64,000 nt of DNA. Source: Cyclina sinensis. Taxonomy: Eukaryota > Mollusca > Bivalvia > Venerida > Veneridae. Numbering within the stretch: the first letter of the stretch is position 1; every line of letters starts with the position of its first letter. Made by a program: the position numbers and the translations under genes. Below are positions 1 to 10,778 of this stretch, in pieces. The DNA is taken from positions 21,770,872-21,834,871 of the forward strand of contig JAAONU010000004.1 in assembly GCA_012932295.1 (NCBI GenBank), in the 5' to 3' direction. The notes beneath the pieces were generated by a model. It worked only from the letters and a program-made list of their open reading frames with translations, did no database searches and was not told the origin of the DNA.

Positions 1-208
1 ATTTATAGGTAGTTTGATTGAAAATACTTTAAGAAATGCATTAAAAGTCTCTACAAAGTTGAATATGAAACTTGATAATTATATCCTGGTGTAGATACTA
101 GTCAGTATGACTTGTTTATTTTTGGGGGCTTCGTTTGTGTTTTCAGGATAGCTAGATAGGTTTTTGAACTTAGGGTGGATGCTAAACGAAAAACAATTTG
201 GTATGGCC
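1..208 (-). mobile_element. End of a non-autonomous inverted-repeat DNA element (same family as 55264-56350)
   Basis: Read on the minus strand, this segment matches 55264 to about 55473 almost base for base over 200 bp, with only a few differences by eye. It ends with the terminal motif GGCCATACCAAATTG, followed outward by TA. The rest of the element lies left of the window. The terminus matches the inverted terminal repeats of the full copy, and TA flanks suggest a Tc1/mariner-type target, but no transposase is visible. Confidence 0.75.
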
Positions 209-322
209 TAATCTTAAAAGGGACATTCTTAGAAGACTATATTATTTTAAATATCACAGGGGTTAAAGGAGGCAGTTAGCGCTATGTAAGTATTACAATT
301 AAGTTTTCTTTTCTGTTTTCAG

Positions 323-3300
323 ATGATATTAAGAAGGTGGCTAAGCAATGTAACACAAAGTTTTTATTAACGGTACCGGAATTACTACCTAAAGTAGATG
401 ATGCCCTTGCTGGTACTGATGTAAAGGTAAGGGGTGTAACTCGGTTTTAAAATTTTGTCGTATTCTGTAGGATTCTTTAAATATATTTCTGGGGAAATTC
501 TGTAAGTGAAGCAGAGACGGAGAACTAGCATTGTGTCAAACATAATTTTCCAGGTAATTCTGTTTGGAGAAGGACCTACAGGACGTGTGACCTTTCAGTC
601 GATAATTCGGGACTGTGATGGTAGGTACACGGTACCCAAAGGGAACCCCAAAAGGGATGTGGTGGCCCTTATGTCGTCGTCAGGAACTACAGGTTTTCCA
701 AAAGCTGTCATGGTATCACACTATGCTATTGTGGCCAACTCTTTACAGCAAAGGTATCCATATTGTTTCGATATTTTACTTGACCGTACATAAACGTTTT
801 AATTTTTAAATACGTCATTAATGCTCTACATGTTTGCAACTGCTCGTATGGAAAGACAAAATATCATACACTTTTATTTATTAATTTTCTCCTCACGGAA
901 GTATCGCATTTACTTACATGTGCTAGTTTCAAAAGATCTCTTCGTTCAATTAATTTCCAAGCATTATTGTTTGGGTAAAATTGTATGGTTACTTTTAAAT
1001 AATACTAACCGCAATACATACATGTTTGTTGTTTAGTCGGGATGAGATAACCTCTCACTTGACCATTATTGAAATAACAACATCAGTTCTACAAACGAAC
1101 AGTAGGGTCTACCTAAATGTATTTTCCCAGAAAGTAAAAGGAAAGAGCAACTTATTCAAGTTATTTACAAAACATTAATGAAGACCAGCTGTCTCTGATT
1201 ATCATGCGCGTGCAACAAAATGTTATATATCTCTGAAACTATATTTATCCATCAACAGAACTTTTGGACTTTCGACAGCAGACGACTGTTTCATCATGTT
1301 TCTACCCTTGTTCCACATGTACGGACTGTATGCAGTGTCCGTGTTATGTCACGTGACAGGAGGACACCTTGTTATCATGCCGAGATTTAATCCTGATGAA
1401 TATCTACGACTAATAGAAAAATATAAGGTAGGTGTGCAACATCTAGAAAATTGAAAGTAGCAAGGATTATCGTATGCCTGTAAAAGTACAGTAAAAAGGC
1501 GTAGACGAGCATTTTTCTTCATCATGTTCATACTAGTTTATTCTACACCAGTAGTCGACATATACATAACTTCATCATAGACAACATGTCTTCATCAAAG
1601 ACAACATGTCTTCATCATAGACAACATGTCTTTATCATAGACAACAGGTCTTCATCATAGACAGCATGTCTCTCTGGAAGAGTTGAAAACATTACCTAAC
1701 GCCTATTCAAAAGGGTTATAATATTAAATGCGTTTGGCCTACTTTCAAGCACGCCTAGTCCTGCTCAACGTAGTAGTTTTATCAGAAACGATTACCACTA
1801 TACACGCAGTCTAACAAACATGATTAAAGAATTAAAATGGTCAAAGGCGAAACCAAGCCAGCCTGGTCATGCTTTACAAAATAGAAAATAAACAGATCAA
1901 TGTCGATCACAGTCACCTTACAGACACCTCATCCTGTAGTCAAAAGCACAACATCACATGAACTCATTCTTCCTAAGGACTATACGACTCTGGAACGAAT
2001 TACCGACTGAGATTAAGGCTACACTTTTATTAGTTGATGGAACAAGTTTTTTTGGATTTTAAATGTCCACAATTATTATACTAAATGTTTAAGTAAGATC
2101 TCTAGTAAATATTGCGATTACTTTGCTTTTATCTTTTACAATTTTAATGTTACTGACACTCATCTGCCTAGTATTGACTTTTGGCAGTAATGAGATGAAG
2201 TTGAAGTTGAAATACTGAACTTGTGTATATGTATTTGATTACCTTTGCGACGTCGTGGTTTTATTTGGGTTGTTAAAATTCTTACTTTATTGCTAGTGTG
2301 ACGACTCGTGGTTTTATTTATGTTTTTCGACTTGGTTCTTCAGGGCCAGTGTAATATTGTCATTTTACATGTGCTGTTAAAATGTTGTACTTGGTAGCCA
2401 GCGTGACGTCGTGCTTTTACTTATGTTATTAAAACTCGTACTTAATGGCGAGCGCGACGTCGTGGTATTTTCTTGTGATATTAGAAATAGTACTTGATGG
2501 CCAGTGTGACTTCTTTACTCTAACATTAAAGTATTTTACTTTGTCCGTGTGTTTTTAAAATGTGGTCAATTTAATTTTTATATTCTAGCCAAACATGCTT
2601 CAAGTTGTACCGCCGATCATGGTGATGTTCTCAAAGTATCCCAAGGTCGCCGAGTACGACTTGTCGTCTGTTAAAATGGTCGTCTGTGGCGCAGCACCGC
2701 TGAGTCAAGAAATTGAAGAGGATGTGAAAACCAAACTAAAACTTCCCTTTATTATTCAAGGTATAAATGATTATATAAAATTGTTACATTTGCACTGATT
2801 TATACTTCGTACAGTAAATTAAAATTCCCTGTTGTTATTTTCTAAATCAAGAATAATCGTACAATTCGCCAGAAAAAAAGTTTAACACCATGAACAAATA
2901 AGATTCACATTTTGACTTTTCTTATTGGCGCAAATCTAGTCAATGATTTATTTCACAGAAATAAATGATATAATTCTGCTGGATGTATTTTTGAAGTCTG
3001 GAATTCATAAAATCACCCTTAGAAATTACGTGCATTTATACACAGTTATACCAAGTAGGTGCAGATTATATATAATATGTTTGAAAGAAACATATCTAGG
3101 CAGTGATGGTGTTTCCTCATTGACTGACTTTCTGTTAGGTTACGGAATGACAGAAGTGGGTGTTACACATGCTAACAGTAAAGAAGACAATAGGTATAAA
3201 TCCGTGGGGAAGCTTTTACCTCTGGTTGAAATGAAGGTTTGTACAACTTTATTTGCAAAAATTATAAAGTACAATTTGACCGATAATGACAGATAATGTC

Positions 3301-5340
3301 CGAGTACAGTTTCAGCACTTCCTTTTGAAAGTAAAATCACAACAACTGTTATGGTTGAGTGCATACCTCTAATTGTAGCAATACAACCTCTGACAACTGT
3401 GTCAGGGAATCGATTCTTTGGTTCAGTGGTCTAGAGCGTTGGTTTTTGATGCGGGAGGACCTGAGTTCGAATCTTCATTGAGAGTGTTCGAGTGAAGTAA
3501 TAACAACCTAGTATTTCTAAGTATTTTCATATATGATACAAAGAAATCTTCATATTTAGCTGTTATTTTCGGAGAAAAAGTGATGACGTCAGAATAAACT
3601 GCCGTTGTTTAAAATCTTCAGATTGTTGATGTGGAGACTGGCAGGACCTGTGGTGTAAACGAGGAAGGTGAGATTTGGGTGAAAGGTCCCCAGCTTTGCC
3701 TTGGTTACCTGAATTTGCCAGAAGAAAACAAAAACTTCTTTACGGCCGACGGCTGGGCAAAGACAGGTAGATAAAACTTTGTTCAAGGCTTTAAAACCTT
3801 ATACGGACATGATTTGCAAGTAAGAACATTTATACTCAATCTGCTGTGCACTCTTTGGAGCTTTCGACAGTTACTAAATTCCGAAGGTGGTAAGAGTACA
3901 CAGCAACTACACTGTACTGAATTTCGAACTTCAAAATGGGAACTGTAAGTTAATTGTGAATTTGAACGTCACATCCTTTGTACATCTCCGCTTGGACATT
4001 GCAGAAATACAAACCTGTAGAAATAGCTGTGTCGTTTAAGGCAGTTTAGAAGTACTGTATCTGATGCAAATTACTAAAATAACGTCACAAAAAGATATTG
4101 TTCACAAATACAACTACACATTATAATTCTGGAATGTATAGACATGTGCTTGACGTATGCTTTACTGCTGATGCACAACGCTAAACTGGAGTTTTTACTG
4201 ATAATTCACTTGTTTAACTAATACAGAGGTAAGATTGGACTATCAGTCGCATTTAAATATGAACTTGAATTCATTTGACCCTTTCAGGTGATATCGGCAA
4301 ACAAGACGAAGATGGCTATCTGTATGTGGTGGATCGATTGAAGGAACTGATCAAGTATAAAGGGCTTCAGGTTGCCCCGGCTACGTTAGAAGACATTTTA
4401 CTTACACATGACGCCATTGCTGACGCCGGTGTTGTTGGTGTACCGGATGTAGAGGCTGGTGAACTACCAAGAGCTTACGTTGTTAAAAAGGAAGGGAGGC
4501 AGCTCACAGAATATGACGTCATTCGTTACGTCGACAGTATGTTTCTCACTTCTTAACCAAAGTAAACATGTCGAAAGAATTTGCTTATAATAACGTTTTT
4601 TTCTCACTTTGTCATGCATGTGTCATAGGAGCACGGGTCCGGGATCGTATATTTTCGGCAGAAATTCGCTTTACTCCCCTTTCAGAAGAAAAAAATGAAA
4701 AGGACAGTCCTATTGCAAATCTCAGCTTTTAAAAAGAATTGGTGCCTACCCTACGCTCCGATATATCTGAAAAAAAGCAAAATTCCTCCGAAAAGATACG
4801 ATAAGATGGCTGCTGCCTCTACTCAAACCAGCACTCCTGCTGAAAGTGTGGAATGAAGAAAGTCACTGGGGAATCTCACTAAACGTGAGATTCGAACCTG
4901 CGACCTCCGAATGAGAAGTCCCTTTGACCCCTGCTCCTCCACATCAGTTTTTGTTGAATATGTTTAGATGATCGTCGAAATCCAACATTTGTTTTATAAG
5001 GTGTGCTTCAAAACACAATGTGGTTTAGATGAAATTAGTACCGTGTGTGACTATGATGAAGATGGTGATGACAAGTCGTTAGATGTAGTGCTACTCTAAT
5101 CTATTGTCGTGATCAATTTTAAGTTTTCTGCTACATTATGCAATTGTTAAATGATATACATGTATTGAAGAGTATAAGGTCGTTTTCAGACTATTTTTCT
5201 TCTTCTTTCTAGGCAAAGTGTCTCCCCATATGAAGTTAAGAGGTGGTGTAGAGTTTGTGGAAGAAATTCCGAGGACTCTGTCAGGGAAGATTCTCCGTAA
5301 AACGCTGAGAATGAGGGCACGAGCATTAGCAAAACTATAA
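323..5340 (+). CDS. 4-coumarate-CoA ligase-like acyl-CoA synthetase, 3' eight exons (5' end outside window)
   Basis: This is an ANL-superfamily adenylating enzyme that activates a carboxylic acid to acyl-AMP and then acyl-CoA. Exons are 323-426, 554-753, 1259-1427, 2589-2760, 3139-3236, 3622-3766, 4288-4536 and 5213-5340. All have AG/GT borders and keep frame, giving about 421 residues; perhaps 150 N-terminal residues lie upstream of the window. Visible family motifs are the P-loop [25 protein letters not shown], the QGYGMTE motif spanning the 2760/3139 junction, [27 protein letters not shown] A7/A8 core in exon 7, and [11 protein letters not shown] with the C-terminal catalytic lysine. The protein ends ALAKL, so AKL is a type-1 peroxisomal targeting signal. 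A poly(A) signal AATAAA lies at 5360. The fold is certain. The substrate is not: animal members of this group include luciferase-like and medium/long-chain acyl-CoA ligases. Confidence 0.9.
1568..1672. repeat. 21-bp minisatellite, about five copies, in an acyl-CoA synthetase intron
   Basis: A unit close to TTCATCATAGACAACATGTC is repeated about five times with few changes, within the intron 1428-2588. Confidence 0.8.
1846..2215 (+). mobile_element. Decayed LINE 3' end (reverse-transcriptase C-terminal remnant)
   Basis: Translated on the plus strand with one frameshift near 1955, this reads [14 protein letters not shown] and then [16 protein letters not shown]. The second string resembles the conserved C-terminal end of many animal non-LTR retrotransposon ORF2 proteins (pattern NSFFPRTIxxWNxLP). 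AT-rich sequence rich in AAGTTGAA follows. It lies in an intron of the acyl-CoA synthetase. It is a short 3' fragment and not a functional element. Confidence 0.65.
3410..3500 (+). mobile_element. tRNA-derived SINE fragment
   Basis: An A-box-like TGGTTCAGTGG is followed about 40 bp later by a B-box-like AGTTCGAATCTT, as in tRNA-derived SINE heads. It lies in the intron between the exons at 3139 and 3622 of the acyl-CoA synthetase. No tRNA cloverleaf can be completed. Confidence 0.55.
4858..4945 (-). mobile_element. Possible tRNA-derived SINE fragment
   Basis: On the minus strand a B-box-like GGTTCGAATCTC lies about 35 bp after an A-box-like stretch TGGAGGAGCAGGGG. It is within the last intron of the acyl-CoA synthetase. 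Only the head is recognisable. Confidence 0.4.
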
Positions 5341-5365
5341 ACACACTATAATTAAATTAAATAAA

Positions 5366-6240
5366 ATTAGATAACACAGAACCACATGATTTATAATTAA
5401 TGTGACAGTTTTAAACCGTGAGTTTATTTCATCTCCGTTGCAACACAACTTCTCTTTTTCATCTTTGGAAAGTATAAGATAAAGTATGTCAATCAAACAT
5501 TCATTTCTGTCTCTCTTCCAACCCCGACCCCATCCCTGCAAAAACACAAAAAACAACAAACGCATGTATCAGAAGATATTCTTACTCTTCATATTCAATA
5601 GGAGGATACTACGTCATTATGCACCTGATCTTTGCTCCCACGCGGACCGTGTTTTTGTTAACAATCCGACGCTTGAAATGCAAGATGGTCTTTTTCGATA
5701 AGAAATTTGTAGTTAGAAAAACAACAACAACAAAAAAAAACCTGCAACGAAGGTTGGTTTTTGTGTTTTTGTATAAACTTCAAGAACTTTTATAGTTTAA
5801 AATTCTAGTTTAGACATGAAAACGGGTGAAAGTTTTAAGTCTGGATGCTCCCAGGCGGACAATGGTATACATGTACTGTAAATCAAATAGAAACTTCGTT
5901 GTAAAGCATTGTTCACACAACAAAACTAAAACCGATTGATGTTTAGACACTTCACTGATTTAGTTTGGCTTGTTTTTGCTTCAAATGCAGATTTTCGTAA
6001 AATAAATGCTCCAACGTGGACTCATTTTCAGAAATGCTCCTACGCGGATTCAGTAATGAAAGTATGGTTTTAAAAACCATCCATGTGTGGGGATACGCCA
6101 GATCATCTACACTTAAAGGAACGTCTAACGCTACATCAAGTCTTGATTCATTTTTTAAACAGTAAAAACTGATATGAAAGTTTACACAATTAAAACTATA
6201 TTAGACTTAATTTGTATAGCTTTTATGACATGTGATTATT
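5366..6240. other. Intergenic, no gene seen
   Basis: AT-rich DNA downstream of the acyl-CoA synthetase poly(A) signal. Short open frames here have no family motif and poor codon structure. I see no RNA gene. Confidence 0.6.
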
Positions 6241-6284
6241 CTTTTGCGTATATAGCATGATTGTGATGTATAATGAGTTTGTTA

Positions 6285-6366
6285 TATCTATACCTCTGTT
6301 ATCACCATATGATTATTGTGTTGCTTATATAGCATGTATTGTATAATGCTGTACTCTAATGTTTTG

Positions 6367-6465
<99 letters not shown>

Positions 6466-6905
6466 CCTGTTATCACCATACGATTATTATGTTGCTTATA
6501 TAGCATGTGTTGTATGAACTGTAATGTTTTGTTATATGTATACCCCTGTTATCACCATATGATTATTCTGTTGCTTATATAGCATGTGTTGTATGAACTG
6601 TAATGTTTTGTTATATGTATACCCCTGTTATCACCATATGATTATTATGTTGCTTATATAGCATGTGTTGTATGTACTGTAATGTTTTGTTATATGTATA
6701 CCCCTGTTATCACCATATGATTATTATGTTGCTTATATAGCATGTGTTGTATGTACTGTAATGTTTTGTTATATGTATACCCCTGTTATATATGATTATT
6801 CTGTTACATATAGCATGTGTTGTATAATGTGCTGTACTCTAATGTTTTGTCATACGTATACCCCTGAAATCACTATATGATTATTCTGTTGCTTATATAG
6901 CATGT
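6285..6905. repeat. 79-bp minisatellite with an internal (AT)n expansion
   Basis: The marker TACCCCTGTTATCACC recurs at 6462, 6541, 6620, 6699 and 6778, exactly 79 bp apart. Diverged end copies occur at 6291 and 6859. Between the first two copies the TATATGTATA stretch of the unit is replaced by a dinucleotide run of about 95 bp (6367-6462). Confidence 0.9.
6367..6462. repeat. (AT)n microsatellite, about 48 units
   Basis: An uninterrupted TA/AT run. Long tyrosine-isoleucine open frames across it on both strands are artefacts of the dinucleotide repeat. Confidence 0.95.
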
Positions 6906-8010
6906 ATTCTGTATATACTCTGAACTGTGTTCATTCCTTTTAGTGGAATAACTAACTATAAACCTTCAAAATTTAATACATGACACACCTCAAAACAGAT
7001 TATCATGAAACAATACCTCTCAGTATATAAAATTTATCTCGCACCTTAGATGATATGGCTTGACAGTTTAACGTACATTGTTTGTATATCTTCGGAATTA
7101 TACAGCATTTGTATATTATATAATACCGTGTTTCTGTTTTTACATTCCTGTACTCCAGAGAAAGTTTCGTTTAGCGCACCTACTAGCTAAAAGTTGTGGA
7201 TTAGTTCTCAACTGTTTCGTTTTCTCGAATAATTAAAAAAAAAACATCTGTTAGTCAGGTGGTCCTGGGCCTTTTGAACGGATGAAATCCAAAACGTATC
7301 AGGACAAGCATAGCAATAATCAACTTAAGTTTTCATTTAAATGAAACAGAAGCTGAACTGTATAGTCCTCATCACTAGTTTATTCTGAAACATTTTATAA
7401 TAATCAGTGGAATCTTGAAAGCTGTTTTACGTTTAAAGACACGTTTCATAGCAAGAACGCAGCTCAGTGGGGCGGCATACGCTTGTTAGTTTCCCGCTTC
7501 CCAAGAAATGGGTGGTATTTGTGCAATATGTCCAACTTAAGCATGTGCGCTTTTTCAAGTTCCAACGCCATTTCGTAACTGGTTCATCAGAATAATGGTA
7601 TACAATGTTTGAGATTTTATTCTTACCTGTGCCTTTCTTGAGACTGGTTACCCTGCACGCAGTTTTAGCCCAACCAGAAACAGTTACTAATTGGTTTCTA
7701 TCTAACAGCTAAGATGAAAACCGTCTTATTACATTTAACTACAGAAATTACAGCTTTGAGTTCATCAGAAGAATACCATGATCAGCCGTGTCGAAGGTTA
7801 TTTGCAGATCCAATTATATTGTTCTAACAAGGTGACATTTATCCATTTGAAACCTGATATAATCGGGAAAATGAATGAGATGCATCTTTAGAGAAACTTT
7901 GTCTGAAACTTGACTGAAATTCATACAAACATTTATTAGTAAGATTACCCTGATTACTTTCTGATACAAATGAAAATGTTTATGCATTTTACACCTTTAA
8001 ACATATAAAT
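6906..8010. other. Intergenic, nothing recognised
   Basis: AT-rich unique-looking sequence without open frames, RNA genes or clear repeats. Confidence 0.5.
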
Positions 8011-8116
8011 TGTAACCAAAACGTTTAATACATGTTGGGAGATGCTGTAACCAAAAAGTTTAATACATGTTGGGAGATGTTGTAACCAAAAAGTTTAATA
8101 CATGTTGTGAGATGTT
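8011..8116. repeat. 35-bp tandem repeat, three copies
   Basis: TGTAACCAAA begins at 8011, 8046 and 8081, each followed by AGTTTAATACATGTTG-like sequence and GAGATG. Confidence 0.85.
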
Positions 8117-9439
8117 GATCCAGTAGTTCTACAACGTAGATAAAAGTTCTCAGCAGTCTTCATCATTTAAAAGCATATACCATCACTAATTTCACTAGTT
8201 CAAGCCAATGTTTCTTGAAGTCTGGTTACCTTTTAAAATCAACCTCATTTTCTTAAAAGAAATTCTTTATAGAGTCTCATTTATGGCGTTTTAATGCATC
8301 TTAAGTTATATCATTTTGGGCATTAAAATTAAAGACAGCTTTATTTCCTGAAAACTTCTAAAATTTTTATCACATTTTTTCTACTGAAAGACTCGAGATG
8401 AGCTGTTATGACCTCATTCCGTCTGGTGTCCGTCGCTTGGCGTCTGTCGTCCACTTCTTTCTTTAAACAACATCTTTAAAAAAACTCTAAAACTAAAAGG
8501 TCTAGGACTACGTCCTTGGGTTAAATATTGGTTCCGTCCCAGGGAAAACTTCTTTTTATAAAGGGTTATCTATCTATCTTCCATTAATGTCAAACCCCTG
8601 GTGGGGACCTAGACATTTGTAGGTCATAGGGTTACACAGGAAAAACTTTAAAAAAGTATTCTTGTCAGGAACTGAAAGGCCTAGAGCATGGATATTTGCG
8701 AATAGACATCTCTCAAACACGGCCACTGGAACAAAATTTACCCAGCCCTAGACATCACCATCTTTATTACACAGACATTACATAGGAAAATCAAAAGCTT
8801 ATTTATCTGGGTCTATCTGTGGTCTAAAAGTTTTCTATCTAGTTTATTCAAATTTATTATGGCATGTGGGTCAGAATTGATGTTCCTGCAGCACAGTGCC
8901 ATAGAATTACCTCTGAAAATTTAAAAAAATGTTAATAAACATGATAAAAACCAAACTCCACGCAGCGGTTACTTCAAAATTACAGTACAGTAAAGGGGAG
9001 ACCACTGCGAGGAACGTTACACCGTTTCGCCCATTTCTATGAATAACCTTTCTCCATTTCAGTTATTACTAATTTATCCCAGAATTCATTTTTCATAATG
9101 GTGCGTAACGAATGTAAACAAACTCAGGTTAAACGGATTTCTTTAAGTAAGCATTTAACCTGATAGCTTTAAAAATCATCAAGGAGAGGAAGATTGCAGG
9201 CTTTTTGTTTATTTCAATGGTAAGATAGCGGTACTGAAGTTTAAGTGTTTGTAGAATGATTTACTGAAATTGATAACTTCAAGCTTCTGCCTCAGACTCA
9301 AGGTTCAGACATCTTATGGCGTTATGCTTGGCATGGAACAACCTGCATGACATTATACTTATAATCCCCTCATCAAAGCCAATCAATATATTTTTAAAAT
9401 AGGTACTGAATGTCTGTAGACTTTCAGAATTTGTCAGCA
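8117..9439. other. Intergenic; includes a degenerate bivalve-type dispersed repeat
   Basis: At about 8393-8830 the sequence runs from GATGAGCTG through a GTCCGTC-type motif to stretches on AACTCTAAAACTAAAAGGTCTAGG. It resembles the dispersed arrays at 23490-24045 and 54225-57935 in layout. No gene is seen in the remainder. Confidence 0.45.
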
Positions 9440-9605
9440 GATCTACACATCAGTCTGTAGTAACCCATCCAAGCATTTACTTTGAATAAACGTTGCTTAA
9501 CTTGGCAACTCCAACTATGTGACTAAAGAGCTAGCCCAACAGCAAGTCTATTGGAAATGCCTTATCCATCCGGTGTTTACTACTGCCGTCTTTAACCTTT
9601 ATTTA
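9440..9605 (-). repeat. 5S rRNA-derived repeat, diverged copy
   Basis: On the minus strand AAGTTAAGCAACG, a conserved 5S rRNA internal-promoter string, is followed by CTTGGATGGGT. It is collinear with the better copy at 9880-10080, and both share the arm with GTTGGGCTAGCTCTT. It is probably a 5S-derived SINE and not a 5S gene, because the 5' third of 5S rRNA is absent. Confidence 0.6.
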
Positions 9606-9879
9606 CTGTATAGCTCCTACTAATATCAATAACTCGCCTTCAAAAGCGGACCCATTTATTAATCTGATATTTTTTGTTGTCCGCGCCTTTAATGTGTCTT
9701 AATAAAGGGGGATATTGACCTAACATAAAATAGCACACCTTTTAGAGTACAATTATTTAGACTAAGCTCCTACAGAACCCGTTTCTGCTCCAACCACACA
9801 ACCAGACTTAATCCTTGAACTTTTACTGCACACAGGCACTAAGCAAGGTAAAGAGCCGGCGAAGGTTCGTAGAATTACC

Positions 9880-10080
9880 ACTTACATGCTACCGCCTATG
9901 AGCTAATTTTGGGACACCCATCCAAGTACTAACCATGGATAACGTTGCTTAACTTGCAAACATTTATAGACACTTCCAACCGTGTCGCGTAAGAGCTAGC
10001 CCAACAGCAAGGCTGTTGAAAATGCCTTATCTACATGTATCTATCCAGTGTCCACTACACTCCTCCCCTCATTAAGCTAC
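9880..10080 (-). repeat. 5S rRNA-derived SINE-like repeat
   Basis: The minus strand reads AAGTTAAGCAACG, then GGTTAGTACTTGGATGGGTG. These are the A-box/intermediate and C-box regions of animal 5S rRNA at about the natural spacing. Flanking arms match the copy at 9440-9605. The missing 5' portion and altered 3' portion argue against a functional 5S rRNA gene. Confidence 0.7.
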
Positions 10081-10299
10081 AAGTCTTATTTGGTTAAGTC
10101 ATTTCTACATTTTCAAACAAAAGCAGCTTACATAAAGCTATTGCCCAACATAAAATAAAAAAACATAACAGCACATTGCCTTGACAGTACATAAAATTGA
10201 ATATAACGAAGGAAGATAGTTACCATAATTAACACCTATCTTGGCTGTAGCTTAAAATGTGATAAAAATTATGAGAAATGTTGAATGTGTATTTGTAGC

Positions 10300-10450
10300 C
10301 GGGTACATGTTTATAGGTGATAAATCGATAAGGCAGAACCGTGTGGCTTGGTAGCTCTGTTGGTAGAGTGTCCGCCCTGTAAGCTGAAGGCCCTGGGTTC
10401 AAGTTCCGGTCAAGCCACAATTTTTCACCACCTGTAACATTTGGCGCCCA
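10300..10450 (+). mobile_element. tRNA-derived SINE, copy 1
   Basis: The segment has GGCTTGGTAGCTCTGTTGG (A-box region), then GGGTTCAAGTTCC (B box) and a closing arm GGTCAAGCCACA that pairs with the opening GTGTGGCTTG. It nearly folds as a tRNA with a TGT-like anticodon region. The flanks TTTATAGGTGATAAAT and TTTTTCACCACCTGTA recur around copy 2, which shows a dispersed SINE and not a single tRNA gene. Confidence 0.7.
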
Positions 10451-10564
10451 ATGTAAATAACCTACTTTATAATTTGGCTACTGCTTCAGCACCTCGAGAA
10501 TGTGTTTATAATTATTCTCTGTGACTCTGAGAATTCAGGACAAATTCTAAATTTGGTGGGGGTA

Positions 10565-10705
10565 TATGTAGACAGGTACAGGTTTATAGGTGACAAATTG
10601 ATATGGCATAACCGTGTGGCTTGGTAGATTGTCTGCCCTGTAAGAGGAAGGCCCTGGTTTCAAGTCCTGGTCGAGGCACGATTTTTCACCACCTGTATCA
10701 TATTA
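10565..10705 (+). mobile_element. tRNA-derived SINE, copy 2 (internally deleted)
   Basis: Same order as copy 1: TTTATAGGTGA, GTGTGGCTTGGTAG, a short deletion in the D-arm region, GGTTTCAAGTCCTGG, and the tail TTTTTCACCACCTGTA. It ends just upstream of the CCDC148 start exon. Confidence 0.65.
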
Positions 10706-10778
10706 CTAGAACAAAAATTAAAAACAACCTGTATTTATTTTCAGATTTCATCAAATAGATAACTAGAGGTCATTAGTC

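Noticed and set aside
6288..6582. Open frames with long Tyr-Ile repeats on both strands
   Set aside because: They are translations of the (AT)n microsatellite and its minisatellite flanks.
9895..9965. A 5S rRNA gene on the minus strand
   Set aside because: Only the internal-promoter half resembles 5S rRNA; the 5' and 3' ends that should pair are absent.
10334..10420. A functional tRNA gene
   Set aside because: A nearby direct copy shares flanks outside the tRNA part, and stem pairing is imperfect, so it is a SINE head.
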